From assembly GCA_009741485.1 (NCBI GenBank), contig CM019237.1:51634252-51698251 (forward strand): a stretch of DNA of 64,000 nt, read 5' to 3'. Below are positions 32,509 through 43,938 of this stretch, one piece after another (position 1 is the first letter of the stretch; every line of letters starts with the position of its first letter). The notes beneath the pieces were generated by a model. It saw nothing but the letters and a program-made list of their open reading frames with translations, was not told where the DNA came from and made no database searches. The DNA comes from Malurus cyaneus samueli (taxonomy: Eukaryota > Chordata > Aves > Passeriformes > Maluridae). The position numbers and the translations under genes are program-made.

Positions 32509-35008
32509 ACACCTGTACCAGGGCTCCTGAATTATGAGATGTAAACAGCCCCATGTGGATCACTGGAGTTATACTGGAAAGCTTCTGGATATCCTGCAGA
32601 AAGGTTTTGAGCTGCTGGGCTCTGTGACAGAATTCCAGGATCCTGATTTTAACATTTCTACTCATGCAGGTAGGGTTTATCTCAATGGGAGACCCTTACC
32701 TTGCAATTGCCTTTAGCATAAGTTATAGTAAGGTAAAAGCAAGTAAGAGCAAAATAAAAATAAGCTCAAAATACAAACAATCAAAAATCCACAACATCTT
32801 GTAAAGATTTATGAAGGCAGAGGTGACAAAGAAGACAGAAAGAAAACCTTTTATCCTGTGATGAAATCCTTAAATCCTCCTCCTCTCTGCGTTCCCCCCT
32901 AAGCTGATAAGCTGGAGATCCTCTCTCAACCCACATGGTCAGACTGGATCCCTGTGCCTGCTCCTGCCTTCAGGCAGCACTTAGAGCTGGTGGAACCACA
33001 CCAGCTCTGTAGTTTCACCTTTGTGTGGAATTTGCCTGGGAATTGTTCAGATTCACATCTCACACTTCTCCCAGCTTGGCCCTGCTTCCAGTCATGATAG
33101 ACCTCATCTTAAAGAACTGGTTTCAAACATCACCTCCTGAAACTGTACCTTTTTTTTGGAACTACTAATCCCTGTGCCAGGCCTGCTGTGTCATAGCTGT
33201 CTCTGAGGAGGTGTAAAATGGCTTTTCTACCTGACGGGACCAAGTGCAAATACTCAGTGAGCAGCATTTCCCTACACTTGAACTTATTTTTCATATGAAT
33301 ATGTGCGTGACAACCACACTGAAGGCAGATACCTGTCTGAGAGGCATCCTGGCTGAGATTCCATGAGACAGTAATTAATTATTTCAGACAATGACATACA
33401 TAGGAAAGCTGAGCAACCAGTTCTGGGTTTGGGGATGCTATTTGCAGCTGTACATAGTAAATTTGCCAGGACAAATGATAACCAGCAATATGAACCTAAA
33501 ATTTAACCCTGGTACCTCCTTGTTAGTGTGAGGTGGAGCCTTGTTTTTTTACCCCCTTCACATCTGTAGCTGTGGGGGTGGGCAAGATGCAGCTTCCTCT
33601 CTTGAGGAATTGTTTTTCCCGGCCTTTGGATGGATGAGTGGGTATAATTAATATGTAATAATGATGGAATATAATTGATAATGATAATATAATAATATAA
33701 TAATATATACACTTAAATAGCAGTCTTTATCAATGAGGTGCCTCAGTATTGTTAATACAATTAGTTAACTCAATTGTCCCTCCTCCTTCTCCCTGAACAT
33801 GCACAGAACAGGCAAAATAAAGTGCCAAAGGAAGTGTGAGAGTTGCTGGCATCCATCCCTGGAGCCGCTCCCTCTGGGAAGAAAGTGATAGGAGACCTCC
33901 CCTACAATGCCCCACTCTTCCAGCTGCAGCACCTTTAAGGAGCAGCTTTTGTTCTTTATCACCCAAGGCAAACAGCTTCTGGGAAGGAACACACTCCTGT
34001 TTACCTTTGCTCTGTGTGCCACCATCAGCGTTCCCCAAACCCAGGCAGGCAGGGAACAGGTGCCAAGGTTGCATATTTGAGTCACCCTTGGTATAAAGGC
34101 TGACTCACAATTGCAGTGAAGGTAGAGTCTGCTTTCAGATCTTTGGGGAGAGATGTGAAAACTGATTGTCACATTAAAGAGAGGCTGTCAGCCCTTTCGG
34201 TCTCTAAGGAAACAGGGTTTGACAGTGAAAATGGGTAATGATATTATTTCTGAAACGTTTTTTAGAGTTTATGACTCCTAGACTTTACACAAATCAATTA
34301 AGCTTCTCTCTGCAACCCCTACAGAAACAAATCTAAAAAATTACACATTTATGGAAGAAGGCTCTCAGTTTTCCTCAGGAAAAGAAGTCTGCCTTTAAGT
34401 GAGTGGAAGATAACAGGGACAAAGACTGCCCATTTTAGCTTAGATTGAAGTCAGAGCTGATCCAAAGCTACGTCAGGCACAGGTGAGTCTTCAATATGTG
34501 AAAGTTAGATCATATTCAGGCACTTCTGCATAGTGTGTGCTCTGTTTGCTTTCATTATTGAGGAGTGTCTCTATCTTTTCCAGGATACCTTCAAATTTAG
34601 GAAAAATTTTTCCTTCCCCAGTGAATGAAGAGAGCAATGAAGCTGAATAGGCTTCTCAGGAGGCAAATGAGCGTGGCACAATGAGAGAGCTTTAATTTCT
34701 GCAACACGAGGCCTTTCCTACCTTTGGACTAGCAACAATTCTCTCCACCCCCTTCCCTTCTCTGCAGCTGTCAGCTGGGACAGGCAGCTGGAGTCCAGCT
34801 GGAAAGGTCATCACTGCATTAACCCCTGCTGGGCTGATTTCCTGCCCTTCAGACCAGGGGATCCTGGTCTGGGAATTTCTGACTGTGCTTTTGTGGAGAA
34901 GAATTAAATGTGACCACCTGCAGGGCTGCATCCAGCCCTGGGCCCAGCACAGCAAGGACAGGGAGCTGCTGGAGCCAGTCCAGAGCAGGGACACCGAGGG
35001 GATCAGAG
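32509..35008 (+). repeat. Segment S, left copy of the inverted spacer
   Basis: This 2.5 kb follows unit U without a break. It recurs only once more, in reverse complement at 43939-46450, also joined to U. It holds AT-rich sequence, an imperfect TAATA-type repeat at about 33640-33715, and at its end (34917-35008) the start of a plus-strand CR1. That CR1 is cut off at 35008 where the central copy of U begins. No gene was recognised. The two S copies differ by roughly 1-2 percent where I compared them, with both substitutions and indels. Confidence 0.9.
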
Positions 35009-35362
35009 GGGGGGCTCAGCAGAGCAGAGAGGCAGAATCCCCCCCCTCCTCTGCTGCCCATGCTGGGGGATCAGCCCACAGCATGGGAGCTTTCTGAGTC
35101 CCAGCTCTCACCCACCAGCACCCACAAGTCCTTCTCCCAGGGCTTCTCCATCTGCTCATCCCACTTGGATCCATCCTGGGTGTTGCCCCAGGTGCAGCAC
35201 CAGCACTTGGTCTTTTTGAACCTCATGAGATGCCCACGGGCCACGGCTTGAACTTGTCCAGGTCCGTCTGGATGCCATCCTGCTCTTCAGGTATGTTAAC
35301 AAACGCACACAGCTTGGTGTCATCTGCCAATTTGCTGAGGGTGCACTTCATCCCTGACTGTA
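34917..35362. mobile_element. Chimeric CR1: plus-strand piece joined head-on to minus-strand piece
   Basis: From 34917 to about 35008 the CR1 reads on the plus strand ('cagggctgcatccagccc' onward to 'gatcagagg'). At a G run it switches to CR1 in minus orientation ('ctcagcagagcagagagg', then the RT-end sequence to about 35362). One insertion cannot produce this. It is a rearrangement junction between two CR1 copies. Confidence 0.85.
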
Positions 35363-36319
35363 CCAAAAAAAGAACCCACATTTCTCTTGGCAATGAAATC
35401 AATGACTGCTGTGTTTAATTGCTGCCACTCTTCTGGAATAGGTTGGTGTCTTAAAAGTTGTACTGTGGCAGAGGCAGGGAGTGAGGGAGGATCTATCTTG
35501 AACAGAAGCAGAGGACTGCATTTTAGAGAAAAAAGTATTTTTCTGGAGAATAACAACATATATTTTCATCCAAACAAGCTGTTCTATGAGGAGGAGAAGG
35601 ACTTTTACTATTTGAATTTCTGGGGTTTTGTGTAAGCTGAGGTACTCAAATCCTACACTGAAGGCATGAGCTACAAAGGTTAAACCTAGCAAAGCACAGT
35701 TTTAGTAATGTGGGGGCAGGGTAAGAATGTATCTTTTCTCTCACAACATTTCAAGAACTAGTTCTCGCAAATTGTTGAAATATTTTGTGTGGCATTTAGT
35801 GAAGCCACATCAAGACTTCCTCCTCAGCCCTTAAGAGATGCTATTGTCTTTTTCAAACATGCTTTTTCCAAGCACAGTCCTTCGCTGCTAAACTCAGGAT
35901 AAAAACCAGCGTGAAAGACACAGAGGATTTTCAATACATGAAACATTCCCTTCGCGTGGCAAACAAGTAGCTCAGAAACTCGAGGAAAGAAGCCAGTGTC
36001 ACAAAGTCTCATGCACGGGGGACACGTTTTAAATGATACTGAGGGGAAGTGGATGCTCTCCCTCAGACAAAAAGATCGACTGAACCTCGTGTGAAGTGCT
36101 CATATCCAAGAGAACTTCCAGACACAGAGCTTTTTGCTTGGATTTAGCTTTTATTTGTGAATGCTTACTCCCTAATTGCCCTTTGGCCCCTTAAGGAGGA
36201 GACTGGCTCCTACATAAAAATCACTGTACCTATTACCCAAATCCTGTTTCCCAGCCTATGCCCAGCTTTTCCTAGCCTAGCAGGAGTAATCTTAGGTTTG
36301 AAATCCTACCCAAACTTCA

Positions 36320-37915
36320 TCAAATAAATGCGCATCTGCTACCCAGCTCTTCTACTTAGTTTCAGTAGGAAAAAATCCTTGCTGCAGGGTTCTATAGCTG
36401 TGTGTTATGAAATCGGTACAATGTAAAGTACCAAGCTCCGTGTGCACCAGAAATGTGCCCTTACTTCTGACACAGCTACAACATGTGGGGGATGGAAATT
36501 GCTCAGTGCTGCCACACACTGATGGCTCTGAATCTCTTTGTGGGTGCGGAATTGTCTAAAATTATGTATAAACCTGGTTTTGTCATTTAAAGGCATTTCT
36601 TCTTGTGTGTTTATTGTCTCAGGGTAATGTAAGCAAGTTATGCCACCATCATGCATTTACAAATTGGGATTATGAATAATAACAATTAAATCTGTTTATT
36701 ACTTTCATTTTCAAATTTCAACACCCTACTGGACTGGAGAACAAATATAACTTGAACCCAGGAATAATATAAAGGAAGGATGCACATGGCTAAGTCTTGC
36801 GGCATTATAACAATCTTGCCTTGAAGATGTCTTCCTTTTACATCTAATGGGAGGAGAGGGGAAGGTCCATGTTTCAGTTATATCTGAACACCAAAGTTTA
36901 CAGAGAAAAAATGGAAAAGATGTGGGTTTGCGGAGAGAGGAAAGGGAGGGGAGGCTGGGAGGAAAAGAAACATTTCAGTGTTGTCTCTCTATATCTAAAC
37001 ACAGAATCCTCTGTCTACTGATATGTAATTCATACCAGCAACTTGATACCTTGGAAAATATTCGCACAGGGCTGATGATGTTACAAAAAGTTTTCCTCCA
37101 CCTCCTTTAACAAACAGGGGCCATCGGAGATTTCCCCTCTTAGCCTGAGTCATTTCTCTCTTCCGTGCCTGGAGCCCTTTCAGCTCCTGACAGCAGCCAC
37201 CTCTCCATCAGGGGAACCCTCCCAAGTGTCCCTGCCCGGCTGCAGCTCACAGGAATTCCTCCTGCTTGGGGAATGTTGTGACACTTGCCAGGGTGTCAGT
37301 GGGAGTTAATTGTGGTTGAAGCTGCCCACGTGGATGCTCTTACTGCTGCACTAGACAGTGCCTTTTTTTGTCGGTTTGATTTTGAATTGCCATTTCCAAA
37401 CGAGCTATGCTAAAGCCACACGGACATAGTCTACATGGAAGTAACGTGAAATAGCTTGTAAAGCTTGTATTTCCAATGTAGAGATGGTTATTCCCCTTCC
37501 TAATTACCCTCTGGAATTGCTCTACTGAAATCTTTGGCTAGTTTTACATAAAAAATTGTTATCTATTATCTCTTTTATTAGCTACCAACTGCAGACAACT
37601 CTAGTCCAGCTGGGTTATATAAAATGAGAACTTCCCAGATTTCTTTTCCCAAGCATTCTGAAATGCCTTCAGTGGGTTGATATTTCATAGATTTCTACTG
37701 AATATCACAGGTAAAACACAGATATTTTTTAAGAAAAGGTCATGCTGATGAGTTGTTGCTATAGAAATGCTTAAAAATACAAACAAACTTTAAACATTCA
37801 GCCAATGTATGATGGGAGGGAAAAAAAGACAAAAACTTACAGGTTTTATGACTCAGAAAGCAGCTCCAAACCAACAAAAATGCTCTTGAAGAGACCCAGA
37901 TCCAGTTTTTCCTCT
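36320..37915. other. Indel-dense patch in the central copy
   Basis: Compared with 24901-26460, this stretch has a small insertion, deletion or local base swap every few tens of bases, often in short homopolymers. The flanking kilobases are almost identical. Copy 1 and the inverted copy agree with each other where they overlap. The pattern fits unpolished long-read consensus better than evolution. Confidence 0.75.
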
Positions 37916-40900
37916 GATGTGCCCTTTTATTTCCCCAGAGTCCCATCTGAGACATTGTAGGGAGCAAAAGCTGAGCCAAGTCTTCCTCAGTTCCCATGGG
38001 AGCACATCCATGTTTTTGGCACTTCAGGCTGAGCCTGGAAGCAGTGGGGTGACAGGAGTAGGTAGTAGGCAAGGAGAGCCAACATGTGAGGCAACAGCAT
38101 TTCATCAGGTTGAGCTGGAGAAGGCAAAACAGAGGCAGTGCATTGTTAGTGAGAGCCTGGAGCTCTGGGAACATGGCCAGAGGAAGGGATCTGGGCTTAG
38201 GAAGGACTGGAGCGTGCTGGGGAGAAAAAGGCTATGGAGGAAGGACAATCCTGGCAGAAGGGAGGGGGCAGTGGGGAGCTGGAGGGCTGAAGGGCTCTGG
38301 AGGGGTAGAGCAGGGACAAATCTCCTCGTGACAGGCAGCCCAAACAGAAGTACAGGTGGATGGGAGTGGGATGCATACCTGGGGCTCTGAGAGAGCTGGA
38401 TTCACCATGGGTGTGCTCCTTCCCAGGCATTCCCAGTTACACCTGGGGTCTAGTGGGGGTGACCACGGTTAATTAATGCTACTACCTTGTCAATGTCCTT
38501 TACCCTCCTCATCCTCATGTTCGCTGCTAGGAAGACAGCAGCTCAGCTCAGAGCTCTGTGCTTGCTCCTGGTGGAGCCTCTTTGAGCTTTGGAGGGTTTT
38601 GCAACAGAGCTGAGAGCCCTGGCAGCTGTGGGCCCTGAGGAGCCTTGAGGTGTGCTGGGCCTCCCCCAGAGCTGTGTGAGCTACAAGATGTTTATGAACA
38701 ACTTTTGAATTCAGAATTGAACATGAATTAGGCTGGGACATTCTGAAGAGAGCTTTATGTGCTGGGAAACCACTGTGATCCACAGGGTTTCAGTCTGTGA
38801 GACCCCAGGACCCTCCAAGGGAAATGTCAAAAGACTGATGTAGATATGCCCATCTACAGACCTAAAGAGTGAAACCTCTGTCCCACAGGGCTGGAATTTT
38901 TATTTGCAGAAACACAACAATGTAAAGTCCTGAGCAACAAATTAAATGCTAATGCTGCTGCTCAGGATTGCTCAGGAGTCCACTTACTCATCACCGTATT
39001 TGACAAGTTACTTCTCATTATTTCATTTAGAGCATGGAAAACCTTTGCAGAAAGAACTGAGTGGTAAGGTCCTTGGAGCTGGTTTTGTGTTGATAGCTTT
39101 ATCTTTTAAGAACCTGAGTTAGGACATATTTTTAAAAAGCATTTCTCTCTATATCAAGCCTCTAAAAGAGTTGGGAGGGAAAAAAGAGAACAACAGACAT
39201 TTCATCCTGAAACATAAAGGAATCATGTGGATCTTGGCTTAGTTCAAGTTAATTTCTACTTAGGTGATAAATCTATTTTTCATAGATTTTTAACTTGGCT
39301 ATAAAAGCATATTTGAAGACTTGAATATTGGCAGTCAAAACTTTCAGGTCAGGAGAATATTTTTAGCAATATTTCATTTAAAAAAAAGAAAAAACATGAA
39401 AGTTTTTAAGTCTAGAAAGTTAAAGGGAGAATTTTAAAAGCAAGGGTTGGGTTACATTTTGACACCCATGTTTGTTTTATTTTCCCTCAAAGAAAAGAAA
39501 CAAAAATCCCATCCAACCCACTTCCAGCCTGACAGTTAATAAAAAATATTTCAGACTGATCCCTTTAAAAATTGCCCACAGGCTTTTTTCATCTCCAATA
39601 GTAAATAATCCATCTCAACTAATAACCCATAAAGAGCTGAAATCAAGGGATTATTGTGAATTTTAATGGGTGTGTTTAATGAGCAGATCTTCAGCAGAGC
39701 ATTGTAACTCCAGCAATGGCAATAGCACAGCATCAGCATTAGCTGAAGATTGTGGATAGTACATATACACCACAGTCTCTCCCTCAAAACACGTGACTAA
39801 TTCAGTAATACTGAGGGCAGTAATTAAGGTAATTAGCACACTGGAAGGAATGAAGACCCAATGAGAGGACACCAGTCAGCTCAGCGTGCCACGTACAAAA
39901 AGCATCAGGATGATTTTGGTCACACATTCTGGGGCAAACACTTCGCCACAAAATCTTTCGTTTCACAGTTTCCTTCAACCTCAAAATTACAGAGGGCCTG
40001 AGTCAATCCTGCCAGGATTTGAGTTAGTGGTTCCAGGGAGACCAGGAGCTGAGCCACCAGCACAGCTAAGCTGGGGATAGAAAAGGTGTGGAGCACACAG
40101 AGCAAACAGGAAGGTTCATTTCTGGCCTTGCACTCACACCCTCTTGTGTGTTTTTGCTGCACAATCTCCCTTCTGTGATAAAGCTCCCGTTAACATCGTG
40201 GGCCAAATCCGGCTCTGGTTGCCAGGTTCACCTCTTTGTGCATGGCAAAGGGGCGTCCTAAAAGAGCGGCTGCTGTCTTGTTGACACAGAGAAACCTAGA
40301 TTTGCTATAGAGATGATTCATCCACCTGCTCCCAGCTCAGACCAGGAAACTTTAGGACACTGTCTGGGCCAGACCTAAGGCATCTCCTGCAACAAAACAA
40401 CCCCTACAAACCATTTTACAGAAATTATGGCATCAAATACTCTGGAGCCAAATTGATCCCTGCAAAGTTTAGAGGGAACGATGACTATGGCAGATTTTAC
40501 TCTCACCGTGGGCTCTGGATTCAGTTCAGGGCCTGAAGATCTAGTTCTTCTAAGGTGACCAAATCAACATTTAAAAGCAATTCTCACCAGAGGAGGTATT
40601 TATCTCCAGGTATTTTACATCCAGCATTGACTTCTGTAGTCCCAACTACTGCATCAGCCTCTGTCCCTCCAGCCCTGCTCTCTTCACCGTCATCTCCCCT
40701 TGCTCTCCCTTCCCTGGCTCCCTCCTCCTGTGGCTGGGTCCCCCTGTCTGGGCTGCACACACCCTCCTAATGATTTCTGCACATCTTCCAAGCACACATC
40801 CTTCCTACGGCGTGTCACAGGGAGCGCCTCCCTTGACGAACAACCGGCCTTTCTTCCAGCTGCTGTCCACCGGCTCGGTCCCAGCACCTTGCCACAACCC

Positions 40901-43124
40901 AAAATAGAATAGAGCAAAGGAGGAGGGCAGCTGGACAAGCTTTGGGCTATGCTGGGCTCAGCCTGACACCCAGCAAAGCCTGGGGCAGCAGCTGGTACGT
41001 TTGCAGCCTGTTTGCAATCAGCAAGGTAGCTGTGCTCCAGGAGTGGATGTGTGGTTTCACTTAAAGGTAGGGCTCTGCTAACATCATTTAGGGGGGGAAT
41101 CTCACCACTCAGCTATTTCAGCCAGGCTTGAGCTGCTGCTGGAGCTCTTTCAGCTCCAGCCTAGGTATTATATAGTCCCCCTCGCTGCAAAATTGGAGCA
41201 CCTCCCAAGTATTTGGAAACAGAAGTCGCAGTAACAATCTCCCTTTCTTACTTGGCAGCGAGAGGGAGAAATACTTGGCGTAACTTATGCATTTGTTTGC
41301 ATATTCGTGGGTGGGATCAAGCTATTTGTTGATGTGTATATGGGAAGAATTAAATTTCTCTGAGTAAGTTGAAAATATTTTAGCACAAGGAAAGATGACT
41401 TCAGTGGCAGTTTTCCACATAGGCACAGTGCAACCCAATGAGCTGCCTTGTGTCTCCTTATGTTCCCTAGGTTGTGCCCAAAGGGCAAAGGTGTGGTCAA
41501 GGCCATGATCTGGAGCTCATCATTCTTGTTAATTAGCTAATGAGGTCTCCCCAACATGAAGAACTTTCTGTCCCTTCCTTTCTGCTTCCAGGCAAAGCCA
41601 CAGCACTGCTTTGGAAACGCTTTTGTGCTCTGGAAAGCCTTTCAGAAGGGCTGAGCAGCCCACCCACGTGGCAAAAACACCAATTGTTTGTTTGGAGAAG
41701 TCTTTCTCTCATAGAACATTCTTCACCCCACACCCTCTGTGACCCAGACAGGGCTGACTGCCCTGGGATGCAGTTCCTATCAGGAGCTCGGTGCGTGGAT
41801 CCCCGATATGACTGTACACGGCGTGTACTCATCAGCTCACACATCTGTACTCTGAGGAGGGCACACCTCAGAATGAGGTCAGCACTGGCTGAGAAATACA
41901 TTTTAAACTGCATGGGTTACCAGCTTCTCAGGGATCAAGGCCAGAAGGTGACTGAGCCTGGCAAATCAATGGGATTGATGAAATTGCTCTTGGATCAATA
42001 TTGGGAGGGAAGGGAAAGAGTAGAAATGGAAGAATCCAATCCAGTTGTCTGCCTTCAACTGGAGATAAATATGGTGTGCATAAATACATGTGGGGAGAAG
42101 TTGGAAAGCTGGAATATCTTCCCAGACTGAGATTTTTTACTATCTGAACACAATCTAAAGATCTAGGATGCACTCTAGGACTGAAGGTCTGGATGTATTT
42201 ATCAGGAAGTTTCTGCAGCTTTTTGGCTGATTGTAGGGAAGGGCTAAAGAGCGAGAGGTTTTTTCTTTCTAGATGTGTTCTTTCTCAATTCTTTCCTTTC
42301 TGTCCCCTGTTGACAAAAAAAAAAGGGCATTCTTCTTTATGTTTCTTGTTTATTACTAATTTCTCAGCAATATATGAATTCAATATACATTCCATTACAC
42401 TGGCATCGTTTTACTTCTTGAAGCTTCAGATTTTCTGATGACGTGTCCCTGGAATGATGCAAAACTTTGGCAGAAGGAGCTCTGTAGGTAATGCCCACTC
42501 TGGGCTTAGAGGCTTGGAAAAGCCAAAGCGACTCCTCCTCACTGTGAGTTAATGCAGGTGGTGTGGAGCCATCTCCCAGCCTTTGGAAAGGAGTCAGGTA
42601 CCAGCACACAGGGGTGTTCCTTGTAACACAGTGCCCTACAGACAGCTGATGCAACAGCTGAGTTGCTCCTGGGGTGCCTGATGTAAATTTGTCTCTGTCA
42701 CAAGGTGTATCACTTGGCCTGTCTGGCTCCTTGTCCTTGTTGCCACAGCGCCACTCACCTCCCCAAAACCTGAACCAGAGGCTTCCTGATGGGTGTCTGC
42801 TTTTCCTACCCCTAACATAAAACAGCTTAAGCTTTCCATGATGCTACCTTTGCTATCAGTCCCTTTTGCCACACAACCAGATGGGTAAGCTGAAGGTGCT
42901 CTTGTCTATCCCAAATCATGTCAGACTGACCAGGGATAAACCTGACCCAGCAGCCTCCGTGTGGTCACAGGCACCCAGCAGCACTCTGAGCTCATTATGG
43001 CATTTCCTCACACCATCAGAGGCTCTCTGAAGAGTTTTCTATGTTTTTCAGAGTCTGGTTTATTGACCCCACGCATATTCCAGCATGGTTCATCGTGGTT
43101 TGGCTACCTGGTCTTACAGGGAAT

Positions 43125-43690
43125 CACTTCTTCAGGCACCCCAGAGATCATCTAATCCCACCCTCTGCTCAAGGCAGGATCAGATTGCTAGGATCATGCT
43201 CAGCTGGATTTTGATTATCTCCAAGGTCAAAGACTCCACAACTCCCTGGGCATCCTGTTCTAGAGTTTGACCAGTAAAAAAGACTTTTTCTGTTTAAGGT
43301 AGATTCTCCTGTATTGCATTTTGGGTGCACTGTCTCTTGTCATGTCACTGGGAAAAGCCTGGCTGTTTTAAAATATATTTTCTTTATATCTCTTCTCAGT
43401 TCTCTTTGCTTGTGGATAAAATCTACCAACCCTCGTCAGCCCACCACTCTCAGCCTCTCCTCATATAACAGATACACCCATCCCTTAATCATCTTCCTGG
43501 CCCTTTCCAGCATTCACTCTGCATTTCCATGTCTCCCTCATTCTGGGGGGCTCAGGACTGCATGCAGCGCTCCAGATGTGTCTCACAGTGCTGAACAGGC
43601 AGGGAGGATCACCTCTTTGACCCTGCTGGTAATGCTCTTCTAATGCATCCAGGGAAACTCTTGCCTTCTTTGTCCTGGCAGAATGCATGT
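43125..43690 (-). mobile_element. Old CR1 fragment, copy in central unit
   Basis: This duplicate of the diverged CR1 near 31.7-32.25 kb was carried along with unit U copy 2 and has only scattered small changes. Confidence 0.7.
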
Positions 43691-43938
43691 TTTTGAGACT
43701 ATATTTTCCTAGCAAAGGTGTACACCCAAAATATACAGGAAAAACGAAACTACTATAATTTTCCCTTCCTGTCACTGAAGCACTACTGTTGTCACTGGAC
43801 TTATCAGGAATAGACTGTGATTCATGCTCACTGGCAAACACGAGATCCCACGCAATTCTACTGCAACCAGAAAATCCTTCCATGGCTCTGGGCTTCCGCA
43901 CTGTTCTGACTGTCATGATTAACACCAGCCACCAGAAA

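Larger units (their letters stand above)
35008..43938 (+). repeat. Unit U, copy 2 (direct, central)
   Basis: This direct copy of 23591-32508 sits between the two S segments. Identity is near complete over 35008-36320 and again from about 37920 onward. Between those points it has many one- and two-base indels not seen in copy 1, nor in the inverted copy where the two overlap. Its right end joins an S-side CR1 at a shared AACA. No gene was recognised. Confidence 0.94.
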
